Assembly: GCA_958296045.1 (NCBI GenBank)
Contig: CATQHT010000002.1
Span: 310,001 to 374,000, forward strand
Length of the DNA stretch: 64,000 nucleotides
DNA from: Rhodothermales bacterium
GTDB lineage: Bacteria > Bacteroidota > Rhodothermia > Rhodothermales > Bin80
Direction: 5' to 3'
Positions 1 through 7,650 of the stretch are shown here, piece by piece. The position numbers and the translations under genes are program-made. Position 1 is the first letter of the stretch, and each line of letters starts with the position of its first letter. Under the pieces are notes generated by a model. That model saw only the letters and a program-made list of their open reading frames with translations. It searched no databases and had not been told where the DNA came from.

Positions 1-500
1 CGGTCCCGCGCCTTGAGATAAAGCGCAGCGGCAGAGAATCCGACCGCCCCCAGATAACCGTGGGCGCTCTTAATTAGGTAGCGCATTTGTGCTCCCGCAA
101 AGGTGGTCACCCCCCGCGGATGCTCTTCGTCCATGAGCGTATTCCAGATGGCGCGATCTTGTGCGCTGTCTACTCGGACGATCTCGAAATCCTCGATCTC
201 GCGCACATCAGCCGGAACGTCCACCGCCTCCGGTACCGGTTTACCCAATAGCCGTGGCTTGGCGATTCGAAGCTTCACCTGTGGAGGGGGTAAAGCAATC
301 TGCTCTTCAGAATGCAGCACCCTAAGGGCCTTCATGCAGCCCGCCAGCCGCTTCTCGCCATGTGCATCGACCAAGCGGAATTGCTCGCACACCATACCCG
401 CGAGCGCACGCCGACTCTTGTCACGATGCGCCGCTACCGTAGCTGACACCTCCAGCACGGCACTGCGAAGCGTTTCCAAGATCCCGAGAGGCCCCTGCAT
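1..500 (-). CDS. DruA/DUF4338-family protein, N-terminal part (cut by window edge)
   Basis: This gene is absent from the ORF track because it runs off the left edge; it was read from the reverse complement starting at the ATG at 500. The visible 166 codons have the layout of the DruA (DUF4338) family. A winged-helix-like N-terminus contains VCEQFRLVDAHGEKRLAGC. After a Pro-rich hinge comes the conserved core TFAGAQMRYLIKSAHGYLGA, followed by GFSAAALYLKARDR. DruA is a component of Druantia type I defence, but the same domain is also fused to IS4/Tn5-type transposases. The missing C-terminus decides between the two. The gene lies 61 bp downstream of the methyltransferase stop on the same strand, so co-transcription with the helicase-methyltransferase operon is plausible. 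Confidence 0.75.
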   Translation of the reverse strand, partial: MQGPLGILETLRSAVLEVSATVAAHRDKSRRALAGMVCEQFRLVDAHGEKRLAGCMKALRVLHSEEQIALPPPQVKLRIAKPRLLGKPVPEAVDVPADVREIEDFEIVRVDSAQDRAIWNTLMDEEHPRGVTTFAGAQMRYLIKSAHGYLGAVGFSAAALYLKARD

Positions 501-561
501 GCCCGTAAGGTAACGGACACAAACGTGGTTGTTAAGTCGAATATTAGACCAACGGGAAGTC

Positions 562-1155
562 CTAGGCCAACTGATCAAATGCCTCCAGAATGAGTCGCTT
601 CGTTCGAAACTCGCCGAATTCCTCTAACTCATTGCGCTTCAGCGTTGGAAACGATACGCTAGGCGGTGCAGGATCAAGCATCCATTCTATTTCTGTCCGT
701 TCGAGTCCGTACATGTGGGCGTAAATCGCATCAAGCTCGGACTTGAGCATGAGTCGCCGCTCTGCGCTCCACTCGAATGGTGGTCCACCGTATCCCAGAT
801 CTCTAGCGAATGGTTCCAAGTCGTACGCCGTGAAGATGAGCTCTAAGACCCGCGGCATGATCAGTTCCACGTATGTTAATGAACCTGGAAGATGCCAACG
901 GAGATATTCTTGGGGCGGCAGGACCGGCAGCTGCTTTATGATGAAGTGGCCCATATCCGTGCCACCGATAGACATGCGAGCCGCCCAGTCGAACGGTATG
1001 GTATTCATGTTCGCGGCCAGAAGGCTTTGCGCCAATGCATTCTGAGACTGTCGAGTCGCGCTGGACTGTGGGGAGTCTGTGCTTGCACGCAGCAGATGCA
1101 CGTGGGATATAGAAAACAGAGGCGCTTTGTCGTTCACGGCTGCAATCATCAGCAA
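562..1155 (-). pseudogene. Detached 3' part of the PglX/Eco57I-type adenine methyltransferase
   Basis: This 197-aa frame is not an independent gene. It is the C-terminal target-recognition end of the methyltransferase encoded by 1298..4771. It shows the family blocks NTIPFDWAARMSIGGTDMG, FIIKQLPVLPP, YTAYDLEPFA-like (here FTAYDLEPFARDLGYGGPPF) and a terminal FGEFRTKRLILEA. The open frame extends upstream of the ATG without stops through WITAFRKTTNATNQRTTIL, which is the block that normally precedes it, and on into the heptamer repeat. It is out of frame with the 5' part in the present allele. Removal of one 7-bp unit joins the two. It is labelled pseudogene because it cannot be made as one protein in this state; it may be a phase-OFF allele and not a dead gene. 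Confidence 0.85.
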
Positions 1156-1207
1156 GGATAGAATTGTTGTTCGCTGATTTGTTGCGTTAGTGGTTTTTCG
1201 GAACGCC

Positions 1208-1458
1208 GTGATCCAGGATTGATCACAGTGACCGAATGACCCGCAGCCGTCGGGGGATGCGGAGTCAGTAAGAAGGTCCGAATGTCTGTCGCTCTCGTTA
1301 TCCGCCGGATACAGACTTGCGCGCCAAATTTGACAAAGTTTTGACAGTATCTTGACAAATATTGATCGTGAAGTGCATAAATTGATCCGTGATCCGTGAT
1401 CCGTGATCCGTGATCCGTGATCCGTGATCCGTGATCCGTGATCCGTGATCCGTGATCC
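1208..1458 (-). other. 244-bp insertion between GGATCAC copies inside the methyltransferase
   Basis: Conserved family sequence ends at KLQAYNSG and resumes at WITAFRKTT. In between lies extra DNA bounded by copies of GGATCAC: the first repeat unit at 1458..1452 and a single copy at 1214..1208 that encodes the W-I-T codons of the conserved block. The offset between these copies is 244 bp (1 mod 3). With one unit fewer it is 237 bp, an in-frame 79-codon insertion without a stop. The part that is not heptamer is AT-richer, has no recognisable protein similarity and looks like intergenic DNA. This suggests that an insertion or segmental duplication using GGATCAC created the repeat in the gene. 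Confidence 0.6.
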
Positions 1459-4400
1459 GGCCTGAGTTATAAGCCTGCAGTTTCGCCGTCACGTATTTTT
1501 CATTCACCCAGTACCGTGGTATCGGCACGAAGTCTGGTCTCGCCTTCTCTTCTGCGGTGGCTCGGCGCGCCTTGCCCTTCTTTATATCTTTGGCGCTGAC
1601 GCCATCGAAGGTGGCGAACCGGTGATCGTACTGGTGAAACAGCTTCGCCTCGTAGAGTGGCATGTAGCGCTCTTGCTCCTTGACGAAGACGTTGCCCGTG
1701 AGCGCAAAGCCTTGGCCCTCCAGCTCCTGCCGCGTCCTGAAGAGATGGGAGTCATTTGACATGTCGAACATTCTGTACAGCCGTATCCCCCACGGATTAA
1801 CTTCGGGCTGCTGGCCTTGGGCTTCTTTCCACAGGATACCTGCACGGCGATACATCTTGCGCGCTATTTCCAGGTCACGTCGGCTACGGAAGACGGGGCA
1901 CGTGCGCGTGTTGGGGTTAAACAGCGCAAAGTCTTCTTTCGACAGCGGGATGTGCCGTTCCTTCTCGGCCAGGTCGGCGACATCCTGGAGGTAGAAGGCG
2001 TAGTCTGCCACTTCGCGCGTGTTCTGGCTCCCTCCGACGGTCAGCAGCGAGAATTTATAGCTGGAATGAACTCCTGCGAACAGTTTCTTGCGGTTTTCGA
2101 AGTCGTACAGGCTGATGATGCGTTGCTGGTTGACGATGTCCCCGAATAGGGCCTTGGTGCCGTAGTCGGTGGCGACACCGGTGGGTACGATCATGCCGGC
2201 CTGGCCCGAGGGCTTGAGCAGATCTAAGATCGTTTCAGCAAACACGGCATAGGTGTTGATGTCTCCCACACCGGTCCGGGGAAACCTTCCGCTCTTGTGT
2301 AAGAAGAGGCTGGTGGAAGCGGCATTGCGCCGGGCCAGCGTGAATTCCTTCAGCAGCAGCCGATCGGCTGGCGTCGCATCCGTATGCGACAGCGCATCGA
2401 TCAGGCGCTGCCGTGCGGCCTTGTTGGGTGCCTTGGCGATGCGGGGCGCGCGGGAAGCAAAGAACTCTTTCTCGTTCAGGGTGATGCGTTCCCACGGCGG
2501 GTTGGCCAAAATGACGTCAAAGGCGCCGCGGCTCATAACCTCTTCCATCTCCACGTTCCAGTGGAAGAACTGAAACTGCTGCGCGGCTTGTTCGGTGGCT
2601 TCGGCCACGGCCCGGCGCATGGGGCGTTTGTGCCGCACTAGGCCCAGATCCTTGGTGGTGGGTACGGTGTGTTCCGTACCGCGCTGCTTCGGCACGAAGA
2701 AGGCGGCCGCGTACAGGTCGAATGGGTAGCGTTTGCGCGCGCGCGTTGCCTCCCCAGCGTCCCAGACTTGGCGCTTCTTGTTGACCTCTTCTAGCGTATC
2801 CTCTCCCATAGTGGCCAGACGCCCGTCTGCGGTGACGGTCTCGTCCGTACCCGCTTCGAACATGCCAAGCTGCAGTACCTGGCCTTTGGCCTGCAGCTTG
2901 TTGTCTCTCTTTAGCGCGCTGCAAACGGCCTTGTCGTCACCCTTGATGCCCTGGTATGCGGCTTGGGGGATGCCATCCTCGATCAGCTCTGGATGGACCA
3001 CGCCGACCAGGCTGTCTCCTAGGCGGATGCGGTGGTCCAGAAAGGTCAATGGTCTGCCCGGCTCGACGGCCTCGATCCACAAAGCGGCTTTGCACAGCTC
3101 CACCGCTAAGTCGTTCTTATCTACGCCATAGATGCAGTGGCACATCACTTCGCGCAGGGCATGCTGCCGCGTCTGCTCGTCATAGGCGCCGGTGTCAGAG
3201 TCCATCTTGGCCAGCTCGGTGGCCAGACGGCGCGCTGCAGCCAATAAAAAGTGTCCAGAACCGCAGGCCGGATCCAGCACCTTGAGCTTCAGCAGCGCCT
3301 TGCGGGGCTGCGCAGGATGCGCCTGTATCGTGCGCGCTATCACAGGATCAAGCACCGACCGGATAAGTTGGTTGGCAAGGTCGGGCGGAGTGTAGTACGA
3401 CCCCGTAAGCTTTTGCTGATCGCCTTTGACAAAGTCAAGCTTAGCACCTTTCCCGTGCCCCTCGATTACCGGGTACAGGTCAAGCAGACTCTCGTAGACC
3501 GAGCCCAGCTCTTCCGTCCCCATGTCCCGGTAGTTCACCCGGGCGAACCCTCCGCCTGAGTGAAAGTAGGCCAAAGACCGCACGGCATGTAGCAGGTGGC
3601 GGTTGCTCAGCAGAAGACCATCGAGCAGCGCACACTGCTCCTGGGCGAATAGGCCGCCCAGGGCCGGAAGCGCCAGCGCCGGTGCGCCATGTGCCAATCC
3701 GCCAAAGGTCACCTGAAGGCCCCGCCACAGGTCAGAATGACGATCATAGTGCCGCTGGCGCCACGCGCGTATGCGCAGCATAGCCAGCGAGTAGCCCTCT
3801 TGGTACAATGCTTTGGCTGCCGCGTCCGCGTCCGGTGCGTGAAGGAGCCCTCGATCCTCCGCCGTAAAGAGAAACAGCAAGCGATAGACGAGGCGAAGCA
3901 ACTGCTTCAACAGGTCCCGAGGCGTGGCCTCTGCGCTGGCCAGCGCTTGCCGCAACGACTGGTTCGCTGGGTGTTGAAGCAGCCCCGTCCCCAGTTGGCT
4001 AAGTGCCTCCTGAACGCCTCCCCGGAGCTGGTCCCGCGCACGGATCCCCTCGGCCAGCGCTGTCGTGCGCCACACCTCCGCAATACAACGCGAAGGATTG
4101 CGCTCAACAGGCTCCAGACGCGTAGCATGCGCAAATAGCCATAAGGCTGCAAAGTCCGCATACAGCCCGTCCTGAAACATCAGGTCCAGGTCGGCCTCCA
4201 GGTACGCCGCGCGCGTCAAACTGACGTTGTCGCGCAGGATGCGCAGCCGCGAACCGTTAGCGACCACGCCCCAGAGGGCGTCGTCGTCCGCATTGAGGTA
4301 CTCCTGCATCAGGGCGTGCGGGGCCACCCGTAGCCCCTCCATACCTATGCTGCGCACCGGCGTGTCCAACCCCATGTTGTGCGTGAGCAATAGAAACGGC

Positions 4401-4771
4401 ACCGAACCACCCCACGCCTGATGCGAAATCTTGAATTCCCGGTCGTCAAAGTGGCGGCTGCTGGTCGGTGCCAGATCCTGATAGCGGAGCAGCTCGCTAC
4501 AGAACGGCTCGAGCCAGTTGGCGATGCCCACCTTCGTCGCATCACGGTCCAGACGTTGCCTCTCGCGGAGATACCGCCCATGCCAATGACTACCGATGCG
4601 CCAGTAACGTCCTATCTCCTCTTTGAGCTCTAAGGAGGGCACAAGCCCATAGTCCGCACGCCGCTGCCGAGGCGCCTCCAGACGCGCCACCTTCGTCAAG
4701 AACTCCGGCGAAAGGAGTCCCCCAGCTACCTGAAGGGCCGTGAAGCTGCCATTGATGCGAGCGCGAGCCAC
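1298..4771 (-). CDS. PglX/DrmMI-like Eco57I-type N6-adenine DNA methyltransferase, C-terminus lost by repeat frameshift
   Basis: A large class I methyltransferase. Numbered from the GTG start, SAM motif I LDPACGSGHF is near residues 499-508 and the N6-adenine catalytic motif NPPW is near 757. The N-terminal 450 residues are helical, as in PglX/DrmMI proteins. I prefer GTG at 4771 (VARARINGSF) to the track start, because the helicase stop is at 4773-4775 and the two genes then abut. After KLQAYNSG the frame enters the heptamer repeat and ends in a non-homologous tail. The C-terminal recognition region is encoded separately at 562..1155. The ON allele would encode 1400 aa, a normal length for the family. 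In DISARM/BREX/Pgl-like systems this enzyme marks self DNA. Confidence 0.9.
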   Translation of the reverse strand: MARARINGSFTALQVAGGLLSPEFLTKVARLEAPRQRRADYGLVPSLELKEEIGRYWRIGSHWHGRYLRERQRLDRDATKVGIANWLEPFCSELLRYQDLAPTSSRHFDDREFKISHQAWGGSVPFLLLTHNMGLDTPVRSIGMEGLRVAPHALMQEYLNADDDALWGVVANGSRLRILRDNVSLTRAAYLEADLDLMFQDGLYADFAALWLFAHATRLEPVERNPSRCIAEVWRTTALAEGIRARDQLRGGVQEALSQLGTGLLQHPANQSLRQALASAEATPRDLLKQLLRLVYRLLFLFTAEDRGLLHAPDADAAAKALYQEGYSLAMLRIRAWRQRHYDRHSDLWRGLQVTFGGLAHGAPALALPALGGLFAQEQCALLDGLLLSNRHLLHAVRSLAYFHSGGGFARVNYRDMGTEELGSVYESLLDLYPVIEGHGKGAKLDFVKGDQQKLTGSYYTPPDLANQLIRSVLDPVIARTIQAHPAQPRKALLKLKVLDPACGSGHFLLAAARRLATELAKMDSDTGAYDEQTRQHALREVMCHCIYGVDKNDLAVELCKAALWIEAVEPGRPLTFLDHRIRLGDSLVGVVHPELIEDGIPQAAYQGIKGDDKAVCSALKRDNKLQAKGQVLQLGMFEAGTDETVTADGRLATMGEDTLEEVNKKRQVWDAGEATRARKRYPFDLYAAAFFVPKQRGTEHTVPTTKDLGLVRHKRPMRRAVAEATEQAAQQFQFFHWNVEMEEVMSRGAFDVILANPPWERITLNEKEFFASRAPRIAKAPNKAARQRLIDALSHTDATPADRLLLKEFTLARRNAASTSLFLHKSGRFPRTGVGDINTYAVFAETILDLLKPSGQAGMIVPTGVATDYGTKALFGDIVNQQRIISLYDFENRKKLFAGVHSSYKFSLLTVGGSQNTREVADYAFYLQDVADLAEKERHIPLSKEDFALFNPNTRTCPVFRSRRDLEIARKMYRRAGILWKEAQGQQPEVNPWGIRLYRMFDMSNDSHLFRTRQELEGQGFALTGNVFVKEQERYMPLYEAKLFHQYDHRFATFDGVSAKDIKKGKARRATAEEKARPDFVPIPRYWVNEKYVTAKLQAYNSGRITDHGSRITDHGSRITDHGSRITDQFMHFTINICQDTVKTLSNLARKSVSGG
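1384..1459. repeat. Heptanucleotide tandem repeat, 10 perfect GATCCGT units plus a partial one
   Basis: On the plus strand GATCCGT is repeated ten times without a mismatch, followed by a further GATCCG. On the coding (minus) strand the unit is GGATCAC. It is free of stop codons in all three frames there and encodes repeated GSRITDH heptapeptides. The tract sits inside the methyltransferase gene. Because 7 is 1 mod 3, each unit gained or lost moves the downstream frame. Present copy number: translation stops at 1298. One more unit: stop at 1149. One fewer, or two more: read-through to 562. Long perfect heptamers are typical slipped-strand mispairing substrates. Confidence 0.93.
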
Positions 4772-4772
4772 G

Positions 4773-7640
4773 TCAGACGTCAAACCTGAAGACCGGGACA
4801 AACACATACACGCCCAGCACATCGGCTGGGAGCGCTGGCGTCACGCGGTAGCGCAAGCTGCGAATGCGGGCGGCTTCGCGCACGCGGCGGTGGTCCTCTT
4901 GGACTGCCAACGCCCTCTGGCGCGCTATCTGGTCCAAAGCAGGCTGTAGCGCCTTTAGGTCTGCAAGAGCACGCTTCACCAGTCGCGTCTTGCGGCCTTC
5001 TGGCACGTTGCCCCGAGGTTGCCATCGCATACGCTCCAAAGCTGACTCTGGACTGAGTACGGCTGGCGGTAAGTCAGGAGCTACCTCTACACATATGCAC
5101 TCCTCGGCCAGAAGCGTCCTCTCGGCGGTGTAACGGCGCCCGGCTTCGTGCCTTTCCACCGCTATCTGGCTGCGGAGCCGTAGCAGGAAAAGGATCGTGC
5201 GCACTTCGACGCGGTCCGTGATGATAGCGGTGCATCGTGCGGCAAAGGACGCCTCCTCGGCCTCGAGGGCTTGCTCTGCTACAAAGTCAGCAAAAGTCGA
5301 TACGACAGGGTGGGACCGGTGAAGGTGCAAGGCACCAGGCGGCGCAGGAAGCGTGAAAGAGAACCGAGTATCAGACTGCACTCCCACACCTTCTAACAGG
5401 TCCCGGAGCTGCTCGGGGAGGTGCGTCACCGGTATCCGGCTGCCATTGGAGCCTGTATCGAGTGGCGCTCCCAGGCGCAAGGCTGTGCTGGTAACAAACC
5501 GTGCGACATCTGTTTCGCCACCCAGCACCGCAGCGGCCTTGCGCCACTCCGATAGCACCACCTCCGGTTTGATCGATTGCTGGGCAAAAATGGTGCGACT
5601 GGCCTTCTGTTTGGCCTCCCGCCATTCGCGCTCTACCTCCGTATCAAGGTCCTTGAAATCCAATGCCAGCTGCCTAGCCTGCGCGCTGTCAGCCTGGTTA
5701 AATAGCGCCGCGCGCATAATGGTATCCAGAAGCTTGCTGTTATCCACCGGCAGCGGAACGGCGACGCCCAGCTCCCTGCGGATAGCTTCAGCTTTGCGCA
5801 GAATCACCTGTATTACGGCGCCGTCCACCGGGTTGTTGGACCCATACAGCATCATGGTCCGCACCACGTCTGAATGCTGCCCGAAGCGATCCACACGACC
5901 TTCCCGCTGCTCATGGCGCGTAGGATTCCAGGTGAGGTCGTAGTGCACTACCGCATTGAAGATATCCTGCAGATTTACGCCCTCCGACAGACAGTCGGTC
6001 GCCACAAGCACCGGCGTGAGTCTTGCAGGCAGGTCCATCAATGCCGCGATACGCTCTTCGCGTTCGTGCGACGTGAGCTCGCCCGTAACAATCTCGACAT
6101 GGGTCTTTGTTTTGGGTAACGAACTCCGAAGCTGCTCACCCAAGTAGTGAGCTGTCGCAATGAAACGACAAAAGATCACCGGGCGAAAGCTGGAACGGAT
6201 CAGGATCCGAACATCTCTGACGAGTTTCTTGATCTTGGGGTCGTGATTTACCCCTCTTAGTTGACCGGCACGGCCAATTAGCTTTCTCAGTTTCTCGTCA
6301 TCGTCATAGGTATCCAGCGTACCTGCCGGACTCACGTCACTTGCTGTGAGCTCATCCGCGTCGGCTTCATCGGTCACCTCCCGCTGGCCCTGGAGGTCAA
6401 TCTGGCGGATCCTTGAATGCTCGTCCGCTCCCGAGGGCTCAGAAAGCCGGTTGCGAAGCGCTGCCTGCGCCGCTGCAGGACTGGAGGACACGCAGCGCAT
6501 GACGGCGAGCGCCGCCCACCACGACATTCGCTGCTGCTGACGCGTTCCACCCTCTGCGCGAACCACCAGCTCCCTGGCATAGTCCATCACGTCCGCGAAC
6601 AGCTTCTGCCATTGGCCTGTGAGCACATAGGATACTTCCGCGCTTTCGCGCCGCGGAAAGTGTGCACCGTCCCCTGATTGCACCACATCGCCGCGGCGAC
6701 GCTGCACGAAATGTTTCGACAGCTCCTCGCGCAGCGCATCGCGTGCTGGTGACTTATCCAGTGTCTGCAGGCTTTCAAAGCGTCTGTCCAAGAGTCCTAA
6801 AAGCGCGTGGAATGCCGTGTCATTGCCGCAATGAGGCGTGGCGGTGAGCAGCAGCAAGTTCCGCCTGGGATTGTCCGCCAGACTTCTAACCAGGCGGTGG
6901 CGCTGGTGGCGACCCACGACGGTCTGACGTACGCACGTATGTGCTTCATCTATGACGACGAACGACGGGCAGCGATGGACGAATTCTGCATAACGACGAT
7001 CCGACTTGATGTAGTCCAGGGAGAGGATGGTATAGGGATGTACTTCGAAAATCGACTCGCCAGGGAGCAGACCCCGCTCCAGGCGGGCCGCCGTGCCGGT
7101 GCGGACTATCACGGCATCCAGCCCGAATTTCGATCCAAGCTCACGCTGCCACTGATCACATAGGTGAGGCGGGCAGATCACGCAACATTGGTCAATCTCA
7201 CCGCGATCAATAAGCTCACGCACAATCAGGCCAGCTTCAATCGTTTTGCCGATACCCACATCGTCCGCGATCAGCAGGCGGACGGGGTCCAGCTTGAGCG
7301 CCATCAGAAGGGGAACAAGCTGATAGATTCTTGGCTCTACGCTAAGGTTGCCGAAGCTCCTGAAAGGACCGGCACCGGCGCGCAACTTCAGCCGGACCGC
7401 ATCAAACAGGAGCGCGGCCGATGCCAGAGTGCCATGCTTGGACGAGTCCGGGTACGAGAAGCGCGCCGCAGTAGGTGGCTCGCGCTCCAGAGGCAGGAAT
7501 ATCAGTGTGGCGTCGCCCTCGGCACCCCCGAGCGGCCGGAGTCGGAGCACATTGTCCCGCAGCTCGGGAAGCACCACCCACTCGCGGCCGCGCGCGCTGA
7601 CCAGGTCGCCCGGCTTGTACTGTAGGGTCTGCTGCTGCAT
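4773..7640 (-). CDS. SNF2-family DEAH helicase, DrmD-like
   Basis: A 955-aa superfamily 2 ATPase. Walker A ADDVGIGKTIEAGL lies near residues 125-138 and the Walker B box VVIDEAHTC near 228-236. The helicase C-terminal domain contains DCLSEGVNLQ and the arginine-finger motif REGRVDRFGQ. A short N-terminal beta-rich segment precedes the motor. This architecture matches DrmD-like SNF2 helicases that accompany PglX-type methyltransferases in DISARM class 1 and related loci. The ATG at 7640 lies 10 bp after the upstream helicase stop, and its own stop is 1 nt before the methyltransferase GTG, so the three genes form a tight operon. It probably translocates on invading DNA; that role is inferred from the family. 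Confidence 0.88.
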   Translation of the reverse strand: MQQQTLQYKPGDLVSARGREWVVLPELRDNVLRLRPLGGAEGDATLIFLPLEREPPTAARFSYPDSSKHGTLASAALLFDAVRLKLRAGAGPFRSFGNLSVEPRIYQLVPLLMALKLDPVRLLIADDVGIGKTIEAGLIVRELIDRGEIDQCCVICPPHLCDQWQRELGSKFGLDAVIVRTGTAARLERGLLPGESIFEVHPYTILSLDYIKSDRRYAEFVHRCPSFVVIDEAHTCVRQTVVGRHQRHRLVRSLADNPRRNLLLLTATPHCGNDTAFHALLGLLDRRFESLQTLDKSPARDALREELSKHFVQRRRGDVVQSGDGAHFPRRESAEVSYVLTGQWQKLFADVMDYARELVVRAEGGTRQQQRMSWWAALAVMRCVSSSPAAAQAALRNRLSEPSGADEHSRIRQIDLQGQREVTDEADADELTASDVSPAGTLDTYDDDEKLRKLIGRAGQLRGVNHDPKIKKLVRDVRILIRSSFRPVIFCRFIATAHYLGEQLRSSLPKTKTHVEIVTGELTSHEREERIAALMDLPARLTPVLVATDCLSEGVNLQDIFNAVVHYDLTWNPTRHEQREGRVDRFGQHSDVVRTMMLYGSNNPVDGAVIQVILRKAEAIRRELGVAVPLPVDNSKLLDTIMRAALFNQADSAQARQLALDFKDLDTEVEREWREAKQKASRTIFAQQSIKPEVVLSEWRKAAAVLGGETDVARFVTSTALRLGAPLDTGSNGSRIPVTHLPEQLRDLLEGVGVQSDTRFSFTLPAPPGALHLHRSHPVVSTFADFVAEQALEAEEASFAARCTAIITDRVEVRTILFLLRLRSQIAVERHEAGRRYTAERTLLAEECICVEVAPDLPPAVLSPESALERMRWQPRGNVPEGRKTRLVKRALADLKALQPALDQIARQRALAVQEDHRRVREAARIRSLRYRVTPALPADVLGVYVFVPVFRFDV

Positions 7641-7650
7641 TACGCGCTCT

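Noticed and set aside
1149-1358. 69-aa ORF as a separate gene
   Set aside because: It begins with TTG inside the methyltransferase and is just the third frame reached if the repeat gains one unit.
1384-1459. CRISPR array
   Set aside because: Head-to-tail 7-bp units without spacers; it is a simple tandem repeat inside a coding gene.
4773-4822. Track start of the methyltransferase at 4822
   Set aside because: It overlaps the SNF2 helicase end and adds unconserved residues; GTG at 4771 abuts the helicase stop.
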